Assembly (NCBI GenBank): GCA_963580285.1
Contig: OY757026.1
Span: 42,576,931-42,640,930 of the forward strand
Reading direction: 5' to 3'
DNA: 64,000 nt
Origin: Lucinisca nassula
Taxonomy: Eukaryota; Mollusca; Bivalvia; Lucinida; Lucinidae
The notes beneath the pieces were generated by a model that saw only the letters and a list, made by a program, of their open reading frames with translations, ran no database searches and was not told the DNA's origin. Below are positions 1-11,800 of the stretch, piece after piece; the stretch's first letter is position 1; each line of letters opens with the position of its first letter. Position numbers and translations under genes: made by a program.

Positions 1-561
1 GAGGTCCCAAAGGTGTTCGAGCCATTGAAGTTCGACTGTATCTATAACATTTGTTTCTTGGAGTATTAAATTGCAATTGATTTGATTTTGGGCATTTCAA
101 ACCTGAGGGAAGCCAACGCCACTCGAAAGTGAGGCTAAACCTTTTGCTAAGTTAAGTCATTCCATTCGAATTGCCGTTATAACGAGCTTTGTCGTCATAA
201 CAAATGTCAGTATAAAGAGGGTTGACTCTAGTATAATTCATGGCTATTGTGTTTTCTGCTTTCTTTGATCTAGAGCACACAGACAATCCTTTGGCTAGAA
301 AGCTGCAAACATGGAAGTGTTTTATATTTAATTATTGATGAAACAATTAAGGTTGAAGAAAATAGGTTTTCATGTTAATTTGATTCTGTTTAAAAAAGAA
401 ATTTCAAAGCAAAATGCAACAGTATCACAAAATTTATAAACAAAACACAACAGTTTTTATCCAGATACCCCCAGTAGGTACCAGGGACAGTGTAAGTCCT
501 TCCATCTGCCATTCCATCCTTCTGGCTTTCTGCTTTCTTTCACCTAATATAGAATTAATCC
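1..561. other. no gene recognised
   Basis: AT-rich stretch with no coding signal and no repeat I can assign. Short open frames here match no family I know. Confidence 0.5.
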
Positions 562-790
562 ATAAAATGCCAATTACGACAATTGTCGTCTGCTTTGTCG
601 TCTGCTGGTTACTTTAAAAGTCATTTTTGCAAAACAGTGTGGACCCAAATCAGACTGCTCCTCTAGGAGCAGTCTGATTTGGGTCCACGCTGTTTGCCTG
701 TAAGCAAAAATATTTTTAAAACATTTGCAAAAAATTTGGCAAACGACATATTAAGCAGATATAGTTTTTCTTGGCGTCTTAAAAGTTGTG
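562..790. repeat. MITE family B copy (diverged) with central hairpin
   Basis: The left part (CCAATTACGACAATTGTCG and following) matches the family B copy at 15474-15684. The centre, 630-697, is an almost perfect palindrome from GCAAAACAGTGTGGACCC to GGGTCCACGCTGTTTGC. The right terminus is too diverged to place exactly. Confidence 0.65.
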
Positions 791-833
791 GGGTCGGGGA
801 ACCCAAAAGCCGATCACTGGCAAATAGTGCAGC

Positions 834-910
<77 letters not shown>

Positions 911-942
911 CATCTATATCTATCTATCTATCTATCTATCTA

Positions 943-1015
<73 letters not shown>
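834..1015. repeat. (TATC)n microsatellite
   Basis: About 180 bp of nearly uninterrupted CTAT/TATC tetranucleotide with three small interruptions (CCATC, TATATC). Translations through it give only artificial Leu-Ser-Ile-Tyr repeats, so it is not coding. Confidence 0.98.
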
Positions 1016-1016
<1 letters not shown>

Positions 1017-1327
1017 AAACGGGCACCTAGCATTAACATTAGCATCTAGCATTAGAAGCATGAGCTACCAAGGTCCTTATCCCCCAGATCAGACCTTATT
1101 TTCTGTGTAAAATAAAAAAAAATGTTACAAATGTCTTCAGCAACAGTTTAAGGGTAATTATTTTCTTGCAAATTATATGATAAAAAGAAATGCAAGTTTG
1201 TTGCCAAAGTATTTGCAAGCTCATGATTACGAGTGACAGAAAATGATGTATGCCATCTTCAGGATGAGAAACCTTTGCAATACTGTGCATTTTCATGCAT
1301 TGAAAGACTGCAATTTTCTCGTGTGAA
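1016..1327. other. no gene recognised
   Basis: No supported feature. It ends at the left target duplication of the SINE that follows. Confidence 0.4.
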
Positions 1328-1628
1328 TTGTTTGTTTGATTTGAGGTTTAACGTTCCCGTCAACACTGTAAAGGTCATTTTGGAGACGTTGCTTCCAATT
1401 TTGTGGGACTTTTACCCGACATTGAGATGAAATGACATCTCAAGCCCTGTCGCCCAATGAAACCAATAGGGTTTATTAGCATGGACGGTCCGCCTCGCAC
1501 CGCGGTTCCTGGACAGGCTTAGATCCTCTAAGCGGTTTACCAGTACTAGTGTGTGGGCCGGATTCAGCTCTGCGTGGAAGCATCATGCAGCCCATATATT
1601 TCTTCAAGCCCCTATGGGCGGGGGCTTA
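1328..1628 (-). mobile_element. SINE-3 family, full-length copy with target-site duplication
   Basis: About 300-bp element in reverse orientation. Its 3' tail (read on the minus strand) is TGTTGACGGGGACGTTAAAC followed by an AAAC-rich simple repeat; its 5' end is GC-rich (CCCCCGCCCATAGGGG). The 12-bp direct repeat TTCTCGTGTGAA flanks it at 1316-1327 and 1629-1640, supporting insertion by target-primed reverse transcription. I see no tRNA or 5S head, so the promoter origin is unknown. Confidence 0.8.
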
Positions 1629-1679
1629 TTCTCGTGTGAAAGTGTGCTATTTCTCTAGTATGCAAAAACACAGAAACAA

Positions 1680-3233
1680 AGGCTCACCTTTCACGTAGTG
1701 ACAAGGTGAGCTTTTTTGGGATCAGTTTTTGTCAGTCATGCATGCATCTGTGCATGTGATAGTCTGTGCGTGCATCCATAAACATTCTCTTCAAAAAACA
1801 TCTCCTAAACCACTGATCAGATTTTGACCAAACTTCACAGGAATGATCCTCAGGTGGTCCCTGTTATGTATTAGGATACACAACTTAACTATGTGGGTTC
1901 TAGCTATCGAAATTGTTCAAATGGTTCCGGTCCGTTGCACATCTAGTTCACAGGAGCCACTCCTCTGAAACTGCATGGCCCAGGTCTTTGATATTTGGTA
2001 TGAAGCTTCATCTAGCGGACCTCTACCAAGAATGTTCAAATTGTAGCCCTTGGGCCAAAAATTCCCCCGCCCCATGGCCCTTTGGTTTTTACATTGACTT
2101 AAATTGGGAAAATCTTAAAAAATCTTCTTCTATGAAACTGTAAGGCTCATGCCTTTTATATTTGGTGTGAAGCTTCATGACTCGTGGGCCTCTATCAAGA
2201 TTGTTCAAATTATAGTCCTGGGGCCAAAAATGTCCCCTCTTGGGGGCTCTCTGGTTTTACATAGACTTATATCGGGAAAATCTTTATAAATCTTCTTGTC
2301 TGAAACCAGAAGGCTCAGTTCTTTGATATTTGGTGTGAAGCTTTGTCTAGAGGACCTCAACTAAGATTACTCAAATTATATCCCTGGGGCTAAAAATGGC
2401 TCCGCCCCAGGCCCACTGGTTTTACATAGACTCAGTATATTGGGAAAACCTTTAAAAATCTTCTTGCCGGAAACCAGAAGGCTCAGGTCTTTGATATTTG
2501 GTATGAAGTTTCATCTTGTAGACCTATAACAAGATTGTTCAATTTATAGCCATTGGGCCAAAAATGGCCGATCCCCGGGGTCCACTGGTTTTACATAGAA
2601 TTATATTGGGAAAACCGTCAAAACTCTTCTTGTCTGAATTCAGAAGGCCTAGGTCTTTGATCTTTGGTATGACGCTTTGTCTAGTAGACCTTAACCAAGA
2701 TTGTTCAAATTATAGACCTGGGGCCAAAAAATGGGCTCCTCCGGTGCCCACTTATATAGGGGAAACCTTTGAGAAACCAGAATGCCAAGGTCTTTGATAT
2801 TTGGTATGAAGCTTCAGCTATTGGGCCTCTACCAAAATTGTTCAAATTATAGCCCTGAGGCCAAAAATGTGCCCACCCTAGGGCCCACTTGTTTTACATA
2901 GACTTATATTGGGAAAACCTTTGAAAATCTTCTTGTCTGAAACCAGAAGGCCAAGGTCTTTGATATTTGGAATGAAGCTTCGTCTTGTGGATTTCTACCA
3001 AGATTGTTCAAATTATAGCCCTGGGGCCAAAAATGACCCGCCCCGGGGCCCACAGGTTTTATATAGACTTCTATAAGGAAAACCTTTAAAAATCTTTTTG
3101 TCTGAAACCAGAAGGCTCTGGTCTTTGATATTTGGTATGAAGCTTCACCTTTCAGACTTCCCTCAAGATTGTGCAATCACTTGTTACACTATGGATCAGG
3201 TGAGTGATCCAGGGCCATCATGGCCCTCTTGTT
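1680..3233 (+). mobile_element. HINE/pearl-like element, family L (tandem array)
   Basis: Starts with the hairpin-like GGCTCACCTTTCACGTAGTGAC..GGTGAGC, then about nine diverged ~155-165-bp units built around TTTGATATTTGGTATGAAGC and AAATTATAGCCCTGGGGCC. It ends with CAGGTGAGTGATCC, the palindrome AGGGCCATCATGGCCCT and CTTGTT. Central tandem repeats between structured ends are described for bivalve pearl elements and for Helentron-associated elements; placement in that group is inference. Short ORFs in it are repeat translations, not genes. Confidence 0.65.
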
Positions 3234-3939
3234 TTGCTCTCCTTGGCCAGAGGCTCCAGGGGAGCTTATAGGATGGAAGGCCTCTGTCTTTATTGTCTTC
3301 TATCATCCATTGTTCATCAATATTTTCATAGGACTTCTCTGAAATCACAGGGCCAGTTTCAATTAAATGTTATATGTAGCCTCCTGACAGTGCAAAAAAT
3401 CTTACATAGATGTGAGGGGAGGATGGAAAAATCCATCCTGAGGATCACTGTCAGGCATCACGAGGCTTGCCGAGTGATGCAGGACAGTGATCCTGAGGGA
3501 CAGATTTTTCTATCCATTCCTCGCACACATGTAGAATTCTTTTTCTTGCATACCTTTCATATCTGAGCCTGATTTTAATACCCAGTACTGCAGTCACTTC
3601 AATTGCCAATGTTTGCCATACTGTGATGATACTACCATCATATTTAGTGACACCACCTAACGTGCTGTGACTTCAACCTTAATGATGGTACATGAGGTTG
3701 TATTCAACCAGTGCATATCAAACTCGTAAGAATATTCAATTTTTACCCTGGCCCTGGGTAAGAACACCAGGGTTAGATCAGAATTTCTATCCCAGGCTCA
3801 AACCACAGATTTCCTTATCTGGTGCGGAAGAATAAAAGTTTGTTAGACTGATCCAGGTCATGATGATCAAGATGGCCATAAAAAATCTTCTTCCCCAGAT
3901 TGTCTTGAAACTTGGTATTTAGCATAGGGTGACTGAGTA
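3234..3939. repeat. degenerate repeats with an imperfect inverted repeat (about 3408-3528)
   Basis: Two arms sharing AGGATCACTGTC and its complement flank a loop around 3450-3485, and the outer parts also pair imperfectly. The rest resembles decayed tandem-array units (CTTGAAACTTGGTATTTAGC). No coding signal. Confidence 0.4.
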
Positions 3940-4117
3940 CAGTAAAACCTGTCTTAGTGGCCACCTCTATTAAGCAAGCAACCTGTCTCAAGCAAGCAGG
4001 CATTCGGTTCCCGAAAAAGGCAGGTGTGTCAAATTTCACCTGTATTAAGCAAGCACCTGTCTTAAGCAAGCACATTTTGATTATCCCTTAGGTCCCTGCT
4101 TAATACAGGTTGGACTG
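3940..4117. mobile_element. pogo-like MITE with TA duplication
   Basis: 178-bp non-autonomous element. The terminal inverted repeats are CAGTAAAACCTGT and the complement of ACAGGTTGGACTG (11 of 13 match). TA dinucleotides flank it at 3938-3939 and 4118-4119. CAGT termini with a TA target are typical of pogo/Tigger-type elements. The interior carries repeated AAGCAAGCA motifs. Confidence 0.7.
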
Positions 4118-4119
4118 TA

Positions 4120-4511
4120 CTGCCAAATTTGCAAAAAGGATGACCTCAGGTTGACCTTGACCTACTTTACTGCAAGGTCAAGTTCCTTAATAGGCTTTTC
4201 AGTAGAAAAAACGGTAAAGGGATGTATTTTCCCAAAACTATTTTGGTCTATGGTAAATGTCTGGATGATTATTCAGCAACCTTGGCCCAAGGTCACTTGG
4301 ATTGCAGGTCCATCAACATTGCAAAGGATATTTCCTCTAAATTTTCAACTGGGCCAATGTCAATTAAATTTCATATGCATCCTCGTGATAATAGGAGAAC
4401 GAAACATTGACTAAATTGTACAGTCACACGACAAAGATAGCCACCATGCCAAAATATGATAAAAACCTAAAATAAAAATCTTTTTCTCCAGAACCACTGG
4501 GCCAATTATCT
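4120..4511. other. decayed tandem-array units, no gene
   Basis: Fragments such as GACCTTGACCTACTTT and AACCACTGGGCCAATT resemble units of the bivalve arrays elsewhere in the window. No protein family is recognisable. Confidence 0.4.
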
Positions 4512-4524
4512 TGACAAGTGACTA

Positions 4525-4816
4525 TTGTTTGTTTGATTTGAGGTTTAACGTCCCCGTCAACACTGTAAAGGTCATTTTGGTTCCAATTTTGTGGGACTTT
4601 TACCCGACATTGAGATGAAATGACATCTCAAGCCCTGTCGCCCAATGAAACCAATAGGGTTTATTAGAAAGGACGGTCCGCCTCGCACCACGGTTTCTGG
4701 ACAGGCTTAGATCCTCTAAACGGTTTACCAGTACTAGTGTGCGGGCCAGAATCAGCTCTGTGTGGAAGCATCATGCTGCTCATATATTTCTTCAAGCCCC
4801 TATGGGCGGGGGCCAC
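4525..4816 (-). mobile_element. SINE-3 family copy with 13-bp duplication
   Basis: Same element as at 1328-1628, in the same orientation. TGACAAGTGACTA is repeated exactly at 4512-4524 and 4817-4829, which fixes both ends and supports retrotransposition. Confidence 0.85.
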
Positions 4817-4825
4817 TGACAAGTG

Positions 4826-4995
4826 ACTAAGTGTAGTGGTTGTGCTACTTGCCTCATAAACCAGGCGTCATGGATTTGATTCCCAGCTTCTCCAGACTTG
4901 CTGGTGAGTCTTTAAACTGAGGTCCCATCTGCGTATGACCTAAGCTGTTGGGGGGACATAAAACTTAAGCATAGACACATACGCCATAACTGTAA
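4826..4995 (+). mobile_element. SINE-2, tRNA-derived
   Basis: The head contains an A-box-like TAGTGGTTGTGC and a B-box-like GGATTTGATTCCC at tRNA-like spacing. The body has GAGTCTTTAAACTGAGGTCCC and TATGACCTAAGCTGTTGG, and it ends in GGGGGGACATAAAACTTAAG. The same body recurs on the minus strand at 54715-54883. Promoter boxes are seen; activity is unknown. Confidence 0.7.
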
Positions 4996-5032
4996 CTATA
5001 ATAAAGTTGCTAGTAACCCTAACTTTTGCATA

Positions 5033-5090
5033 CAGTCAAACCTGACTTAGTGGCCACCTCTATTAAGCCAGCAACCTATCTGAAAGTCCA
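5033..5090. mobile_element. pogo-like MITE, left-end fragment
   Basis: CAGTCAAACCTGACTTAGTGG and the following ~35 bp match the left end of the element at 3940. A TA precedes it at 5031-5032. The right end is missing. Confidence 0.55.
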
Positions 5091-5494
5091 CAGTTGTGAA
5101 CCAAATACAATGTGCAAAATCAGTATAAGTGCAAATATTAGAATGAAATATCTAAGCAAACTGTGTCCTATTTATGGCAAATACAGTATGTGATGTGGCC
5201 AAATTTTAATATCACTGCCATTTATTGGATATGAATCTTCTATAAAAGTCTATAAAATTGTCTGAAAGGTTGTTTTGGGACATAAAAGGTAGATATATAA
5301 GACTTTCTATCAATATTTTGTCACTTATGAAATACAATGTCTTGTTCTAGCTTTGTATTTGCACAGTGCTTTTTGTATATTGTCACTTAGGAAACTGCAG
5401 TGCTTAGGTGGAACCCAAATAGTGCACAGCACTTTGACAATACCACAGTGTTTTTGTAAGCTCCTGAAAACATGCCTACATAATTTTTACCACC
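5091..5494. other. no gene recognised
   Basis: AT-rich sequence with no supported feature. Confidence 0.4.
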
Positions 5495-5498
5495 TTAG

Positions 5499-5695
5499 CC
5501 CATTAAGTACCAGCAACCCCAAAACGGGTAATTGGCAAACAGTGAATGCGGCGTCTGATCAGGGCCTTTACTGTTTGCTAAAAGTCCAGTCATTTTCCAA
5601 AATAATTTTGGAGAAAACACAACCTGACACCCCTAAATTTTGAAATGGACTCCTGCCATATATAAGGAGGAAGATTCCATTTGGTATAAAAAGGG
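5499..5695. mobile_element. MITE family A (TTAA-type) with half hairpin
   Basis: Begins CCCATTAAGTACCAG after a degenerate TTAG and ends GGTATAAAAAGGG before TTAA. The internal part of the hairpin module is at 5535-5578, with the left arm shortened. CCC...GGG termini at TTAA sites resemble piggyBac-type elements; that assignment is inference. Confidence 0.65.
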
Positions 5696-5740
5696 TTAAA
5701 CCCCACTGCTATATAGTGAAATTTAGGTTTATTCAGCAAC

Positions 5741-5830
5741 CCACAAAATTGGAAGCAACATTTCCAAAATGACCTTTACAGTGTTGACGGGGACGTTAAA
5801 CCTCAAATCAAACAAACAAAAAACAAACAA
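5741..5830 (+). mobile_element. SINE-3, 5'-truncated copy
   Basis: Only the 3' portion is present: the TGTTGACGGGGACGTTAAAC tail followed by CAAATC and (AAAC)n. A second small MITE A fragment follows at about 5831-5890. Confidence 0.75.
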
Positions 5831-5884
5831 GAGAAAACACAATCTGACACCCCTTAATTTTGGAATTGACTCCTGTTATATATG

Positions 5885-5975
5885 AGGAGGAGTGAGTGAG
5901 TGTTTGAGGTTTACGTTTACGTCTCACAAACAGCTAAGGTCATACTGTACATCTGCCATGATACACCCCACGACC
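5885..5975 (-). mobile_element. SINE-2 tail fragment
   Basis: Read on the minus strand it contains TATGACCTTAGCTGTTTGTG followed by GAGACGTAAAC, the 3' domain of SINE-2. Confidence 0.5.
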
Positions 5976-5980
5976 TTGCC

Positions 5981-6240
5981 GGCCTCAGTTGCTCAGTCGG
6001 ATGCATGTCTGACTGGTGATCAGGAGGAAGCGGGTTTGATACCTGCCAGGATAGGCTACATTCTTTCATGGAGATTGATCATGATTCAAAAAGGGCAGTT
6101 GTCAGTTTCGGGCAAAAGAATGTGCACTGTACTCGTTAATTGCTTATGCATAGACCTAGGTAAACTGACGAGCCCAAAATTGACCCAAATATTGTTGACT
6201 GGGCCAATAGACTCCAATACAAACAAATAAACAAACAAAC
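5981..6240 (+). mobile_element. SINE-4, tRNA-derived
   Basis: GGCCTCAGTTGCTCAGTCGG carries an A-box-like stretch and GCGGGTTTGATACCTGCC is B-box-like. The element ends in an AAAC/AAAT simple repeat (CAAACAAATAAACAAACAAAC). It is tRNA-like only in the promoter half. Confidence 0.6.
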
Positions 6241-6254
6241 ATGCCACAACCTAT

Positions 6255-8087
6255 TTTTAGCTCACCTGTCACGTAGTGACGAGGTGAACTTTTGGGATCA
6301 CTTTTCGTCCGTCGTGCGTCCGTGCGTGCTTGCGTCCGTGCGTGCGTAAACTTTTTCTTCAAACGACATCTCCTCCTAAACCACTGATCAGATTTTGACC
6401 AAACTTCACAAGAATGATCCTTAGGTGGTCCCCTTTCAAAGTTGTTCAAATGGTTCCGGTCCGTTGCACATCTAGGTCACAGGAGCCAAAAATAGATTTT
6501 TTTCACTGAAAACTTAAAAAATCTTCTTCTCTAAAACCACATGGCCCAGGTCTTTGATATTTTGTATAAAGCTTCATCTAGTGGACCACTACCAATTTTG
6601 TTCAAATTATAGTGCTGGGCCCAAAAATACCCCCGCCCTCGGGCCCTTTGGTGTTGCATAGGCTTATATAGGGAAAATCTTTAAAAATCTTCTACTCTGA
6701 AACCGCAAGGCCTAGGTCTTTGATATTTGGTATGAAGCTTCATCTAGTGGACCCCTAGCAAGATTTTTCAAATTATAGTGCTGGGGCCAAAAATGCCCCC
6801 GCTCTGGGGCCCTTTGGTTTTACATGGGCTTATATAGGGAAAATCTTTAAAAATCTTCTCTAAAAACGCAACGGCCCAGGTCTTTGATATTTGGTATGAA
6901 GCTTCATCTAATGGACCCCTACCAAGATTGTTCAAATTATAGTGCTGGGGCCAAACATGCCCCCACCCCGGGGGCCCTTTGGTTTTCCATGGGCTTATAT
7001 AGGGAAACTCTTTAAAAATCTTCTTCTCTGAAACCGCAAGGCCCAGGTCTTTGCTATTTGGTATGAAGCTTCATCTAGTGGACCCCTACCAAGATTGTTC
7101 AAATTATAGTGCTGGGGCCAAAAATGCCCCCCACCCCGGGGCTCTTTGGTTTTACATAGGCTATATGGAAAATCTGTAAAAATCTTCTCTGAAACCGCAA
7201 GGCCCAGGTCTTTGATATTTTGTATGAAGCTTCATCTTGTGGACCTCTACCAAGATTGTTCAAATTATAGCCCTGTGCCAAAAATGCCCCCACTCCGGTG
7301 CCCTTTGGTTTTACATAGACTTATATAGGGAAAATCTTGAAAAATCTTCTTCTCTGAAACAACAAGGCCTAGGTCTTTGATATTTGGTATGAAGCTACAT
7401 CTAGTGGACCTCTACCAAGATTGTTCAAATTATAGCCCTGAGACCAAAAATGCCCCCGCCTCTGGGGCCCTTTGGTTTTACATAGACTTGTATAGGGAAA
7501 ATCTTTAAAAATCTTCTTCTATGAAACCATAAGGCCTAGGTCTTTGATATTTGTTGTGAAATTTCATCTAGTTGGCCTCTACCAAGATTGTTCAAATTAT
7601 AGCCATGGGGCCAAAAATGCCCCCGTCCCGAGACCCTTTTGTTTTACATGGACTTATATAGGGAAATCTTTAAAAATCTTCTTCTCTGAAACTGCAAGGC
7701 CCAGGTCTTTGATATTTGGTGTGAAGCTTCATCTAGTGGACCTCTATCAAGATTGTTTAAATTATAGCCCTGAGGCCAAAAATGCCCCCACCATTGGGCC
7801 ATTTGGTTTTACATAGGTTTATGTAGGGAACATCTTTAAAAAATCTTCTTCTCTGAAACCGCAAGGCCGTGTCTTTGATATTTGTTGTGTAGCTTCATCT
7901 AGTCGACCTTCCCCAAGATTGTTCAAATTATAGCCTTTGTTGATATTTGGTATGAAGCTTCACCTATTTAGACCTCCCTCAACATTATGCACATTATAGC
8001 CCTGGGGTCAATAATGGCCCTCCCCGGGACCCACTTGTTACTCTATGGATCAGGTGAGCGATCCAGGGCCATCATGGCCCTCTTGTT
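6255..8087 (+). mobile_element. HINE/pearl-like element, family L (complete)
   Basis: The 5' end TTTTTAGCTCACCTGTCACG forms a hairpin with GACGAGGTGAGCT and is followed by a GTCCGTCGTGCGTCCGTGCG stretch. About ten units of 155-165 bp follow. The 3' end is CAGGTGAGCGATCC, the palindrome AGGGCCATCATGGCCCT and CTTGTT. The 5' GCTCACCT is the complement of the 3' AGGTGAGC. No coding capacity. Confidence 0.7.
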
Positions 8088-8149
8088 AATGCTTCTCTGA
8101 ACAATGGTTCTCTGTGACACAATGTTTTCATATCTCAAAAATGGTTATT

Positions 8150-8327
8150 TTTTTGACAAAACTTTGTGATATATTTTCCTTATTTATATTCCAAACATAG
8201 GTTGTATGTGCTCATTAGAACTACCTCAATGAGGGAGTTCGAATGAGTACCCACAGTCTATGTCTTGGAACAGAAACAAGACAAATAAAGTATACTCCTG
8301 TAAACCTCAGTTGAAAGTGGGGTTTAG
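8150..8327. repeat. fold-back family F, left half (split by LINE)
   Basis: Palindromic core GTGCTCATTAGAACTACCTC / GGGAGTTCGAATGAGTACCC. The expected continuation resumes at 14780, so the element was interrupted by the LINE. Confidence 0.6.
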
Positions 8328-8810
8328 TTTAGTTTAAACTTTATTTCTTTTTGTATATACATATTACACGTAATATGAGTGATACAATACACAAAGCACA
8401 AACATGTCAATATATACAAAATGGGATTCAGAAGAAAGTCATAAGACTTGTGTAATCTGTTTCCCATTGGGTACTCTGACTGAAGCATCACTATATATGT
8501 GTACACACATGATAAAGCAGTTGTTACTAACATGGATTTAGAGAATATTACTAGAGTGAAAATCAATACATGAATAACAAATGATATGCTATGCTGCTGC
8601 TTGGCCGGGGATCGGGGGAGGGGGGGGGGGGGCGGAGGGAGCAACGGTGATGACACTTGTATAACGCTCACTAGACATCTCGATTTACTTCAAGTAGGGC
8701 AATCGTCCTTATTCCAAAGTTTGTCTACAGGTGAAAATTTCTATATTAGATGTCTTACTGTCTATTGAATTTTGAATCTATTGAAATTTCTATATTAAAT
8801 GTCTTACTGT

Positions 8811-11800
8811 CTATTGAATTTTGAATCTGCGGCTTTGAATGATAAATTCTTGCACTGACAACATAATGGTTTTGTTTTGTTCGTATGTCAAGTTTGAGTC
8901 GCCGAATAGTAGAGTATTCAATGTTGGGTCACAAAACTCAGAGATACTATCGAGAAGCTGTTGTCTGATACCTACGTACTTAGCACAATCAAGGAAATAA
9001 TGCCTGGTGTCTTCAACTGACCCACAGTCACAAAGGAAGCTGTCTACAATATTTTTAGAAAATAGATGTTGGTTCAAGGAACTGCAATGTGTTCTTAATC
9101 GAGAATGGTAAATCTGTCCTAGACGTCGACCTTCATAATAAAACAACGGAGGCTTGCTCAATCCAGTATTGAGTCTATATTTAAAAGACGATAACGTAGG
9201 TAATTCACGTATAACTTGAGGAAGCTCGTTCCATTCACGTATGACAGAGGGTAGGAAGGAGTTATAGTAAAGTTGCGTGTTTGCATGAACAGTCTGCAAG
9301 TTATTAACATTTCTAAGGTTATATCGGGAAGTATTACCAATTGTAGGGGGAACCAAAGCATTTAGATAATCAGGACATAGGCCATTCACCATTTTGTAAA
9401 ATTGGATAAGTTTGTGTTTCTTTCGTCTTTCTGAAAGTTTTTCCCACCCGACCTCTTCAAGAAGTGCATTAATCGAAACAAGTTTTGTAGCACCAGATAC
9501 GATGCGAGCAGCCTCATGCTGAATTTTTTCTAATTCGTTGGACTCGTACTGCGCGCAATTATTCCATATGACGTCGCCGTATTCGAGAAGAGGACGTATG
9601 AATGAAAAATAAATAGTTTGCAATGATTTTCTGTCTAATTGAAATTTTAATTTCCGCATAATATTAATTCTCGACCAAGCTTTAGTTTTCAAAATTTCAA
9701 GATGATCATGCCAGGTACAGTCACTATTTAGCGTAATCCCTAAATGTTTATGCGCATTCACTTCCAATATAGGTTGGGTATACATGCAAATGGGAGGGTG
9801 ATAAGGTCTATTATGCTTTCTAGAAATTAAGAGAACTTCTGACTTGTTAGGGTTGAATTTTACAAGCCATTTTTCCGCCCAACAGTAGACTCTCGCTACA
9901 TCGTCATTAAGAGTTTGAGCAGCTGTCATTGGATTATCGACAATAAGATAAAGGCTCGTATCATCGGCAAATAGCCGTATGGTAGAGTTTATATGTTCGA
10001 CTATATCATTTATGTAAACAAGAAAAAGCAGTGGTCCCAGGATAGAACCCTGGGGTACACCAGCTTTGAGACTGGTCCAATCCGAGGATACACCCGGAAG
10101 CACTACACGTTGGCTTCTATTATTTAGGTAGTCCGTAAACCAATCAATTAGAGAACCGGAGATGCCCACAGTTTGCAGTTTAAAAAGAAGGCCCCTATGC
10201 CAGACCCTGTCGAAGGCTTTGCTAATATCGAAAAATACAGCACGCACTTCTTTGCCTTCGTCCAAGGCCTGGCAAAAGGTATTGTATATATCAGTAAGTT
10301 GGTTTACAGTGGAATCACCAGCAATAAAACCTGATTGCAATGTAGTTATGACTCTGTTTTCCATAAGAAAATTGAAAACATATTTATGGACAAGCTTTTC
10401 CATTACTTTGCCAATCATACTGAGAAGAGAGATAGGTCTATAGTTGGATGAGTCTGACTGATCTCCCTTTTTAAATATAGGTGTAACATTTGCCTGTTTC
10501 CATATGTTCGGGACTTGGCCACATGAAAGCGAGTAATTGAAGAGTTCACAAAGGGGAAAGGATAATGGATGCGCAAGCTCTTTCAGTAGGCGGTTATTTA
10601 TTAGATCTGGTCCAGATGCTTTACCAACTTTCAAAGATTTTAATACAGATTCAACCTCGTTTGGAGACACCGATATGTTATTGAGTGAGGAATTAACACG
10701 ACGTCTAAATCTCGGTAAGGTAGCTCCACTGTCATCAAGATGGGTTTGGGATGTAAAGAATTCATTCAATATTTCAGCCTTGTCTTGTTCGTCAGAAAAT
10801 ACTTCGTCATTACTTTGGAGAGGGGGGATAGAAGTTTTTTGTTCAGGTTTTATAAAGCTTTTCAAAATTTTCCACCAATCTTTGTGTCCATGATTACTAT
10901 TTTTCAAATTATCTGCTAATTTATCCGTTTGTAACTTTCTAGATTTGCGCGTTTCATGTGTTACTTGATTCCTTACCTGTTTATATTTTTCAAAATCAGC
11001 CAAATTATTTGTTCGCTTGAATTTGTCGAAACAGCGCTTCCGCTTCCTCATAAGTTTCCTTATATTATTGGTTAGCCACTCAGGGTCTGATTGTCTTATT
11101 TTAACTAACTTGTTAGGAACATGTTTTTTTGCTAGAAGTGTAATAGAGTTGGTAACATTGTTTGCATAAATATCAATATCGTCATCTTTCAATGCGCCCC
11201 AATTCGTAGATTCTATATCCCGAGCAAACGATGCGTAATCCCCTCTGTCATATAACCATACATTACGAGTAAAAACGGGACACGATTTCTTATTAAACTT
11301 GAGCACACAAAATATTGGACAGTGATATCTAATGTCCTGATTGAGAAAGGGTTCACCTACGCCACTAAGAAGTACATTGTTCTTGTTCGAGGTCAGAAAT
11401 AAATCTATTATGGACGACGAGTTCTCGGTAAAGTGCGTTGGTTCTAATATTAAGTTCTCAAGACCAAAATACTGACAAATGTTATCGATTTTTCTACAGG
11501 TATTTGCTTTAGATAAATCCAGATTAAAATCCCCTGTTACTAATATATTTTGAATACTCGTATCAAAAGCCAGTCCTATCGAATCTTCTAATGCTGTTAG
11601 AACTTCATTTGTACTATTAGGAGGCCTATAAAATGTCCCAATTAACATTTTTCTACGGTCAACTGTTAATTCAAGCCATATGCATTCAACATTATTCATT
11701 TCTAAGTCAAGTCGTCTTTTAGAAAAATAATTCTGATCTACATAGACACAGACACCGCCATGTGTGTCTCCAGTACGGTCTCGTCTGAAAAGTTTGTAAC

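Noticed and set aside
679..1030. Open frames over the microsatellite
   Set aside because: They translate only the TATC repeat into Leu-Ser-Ile-Tyr runs.
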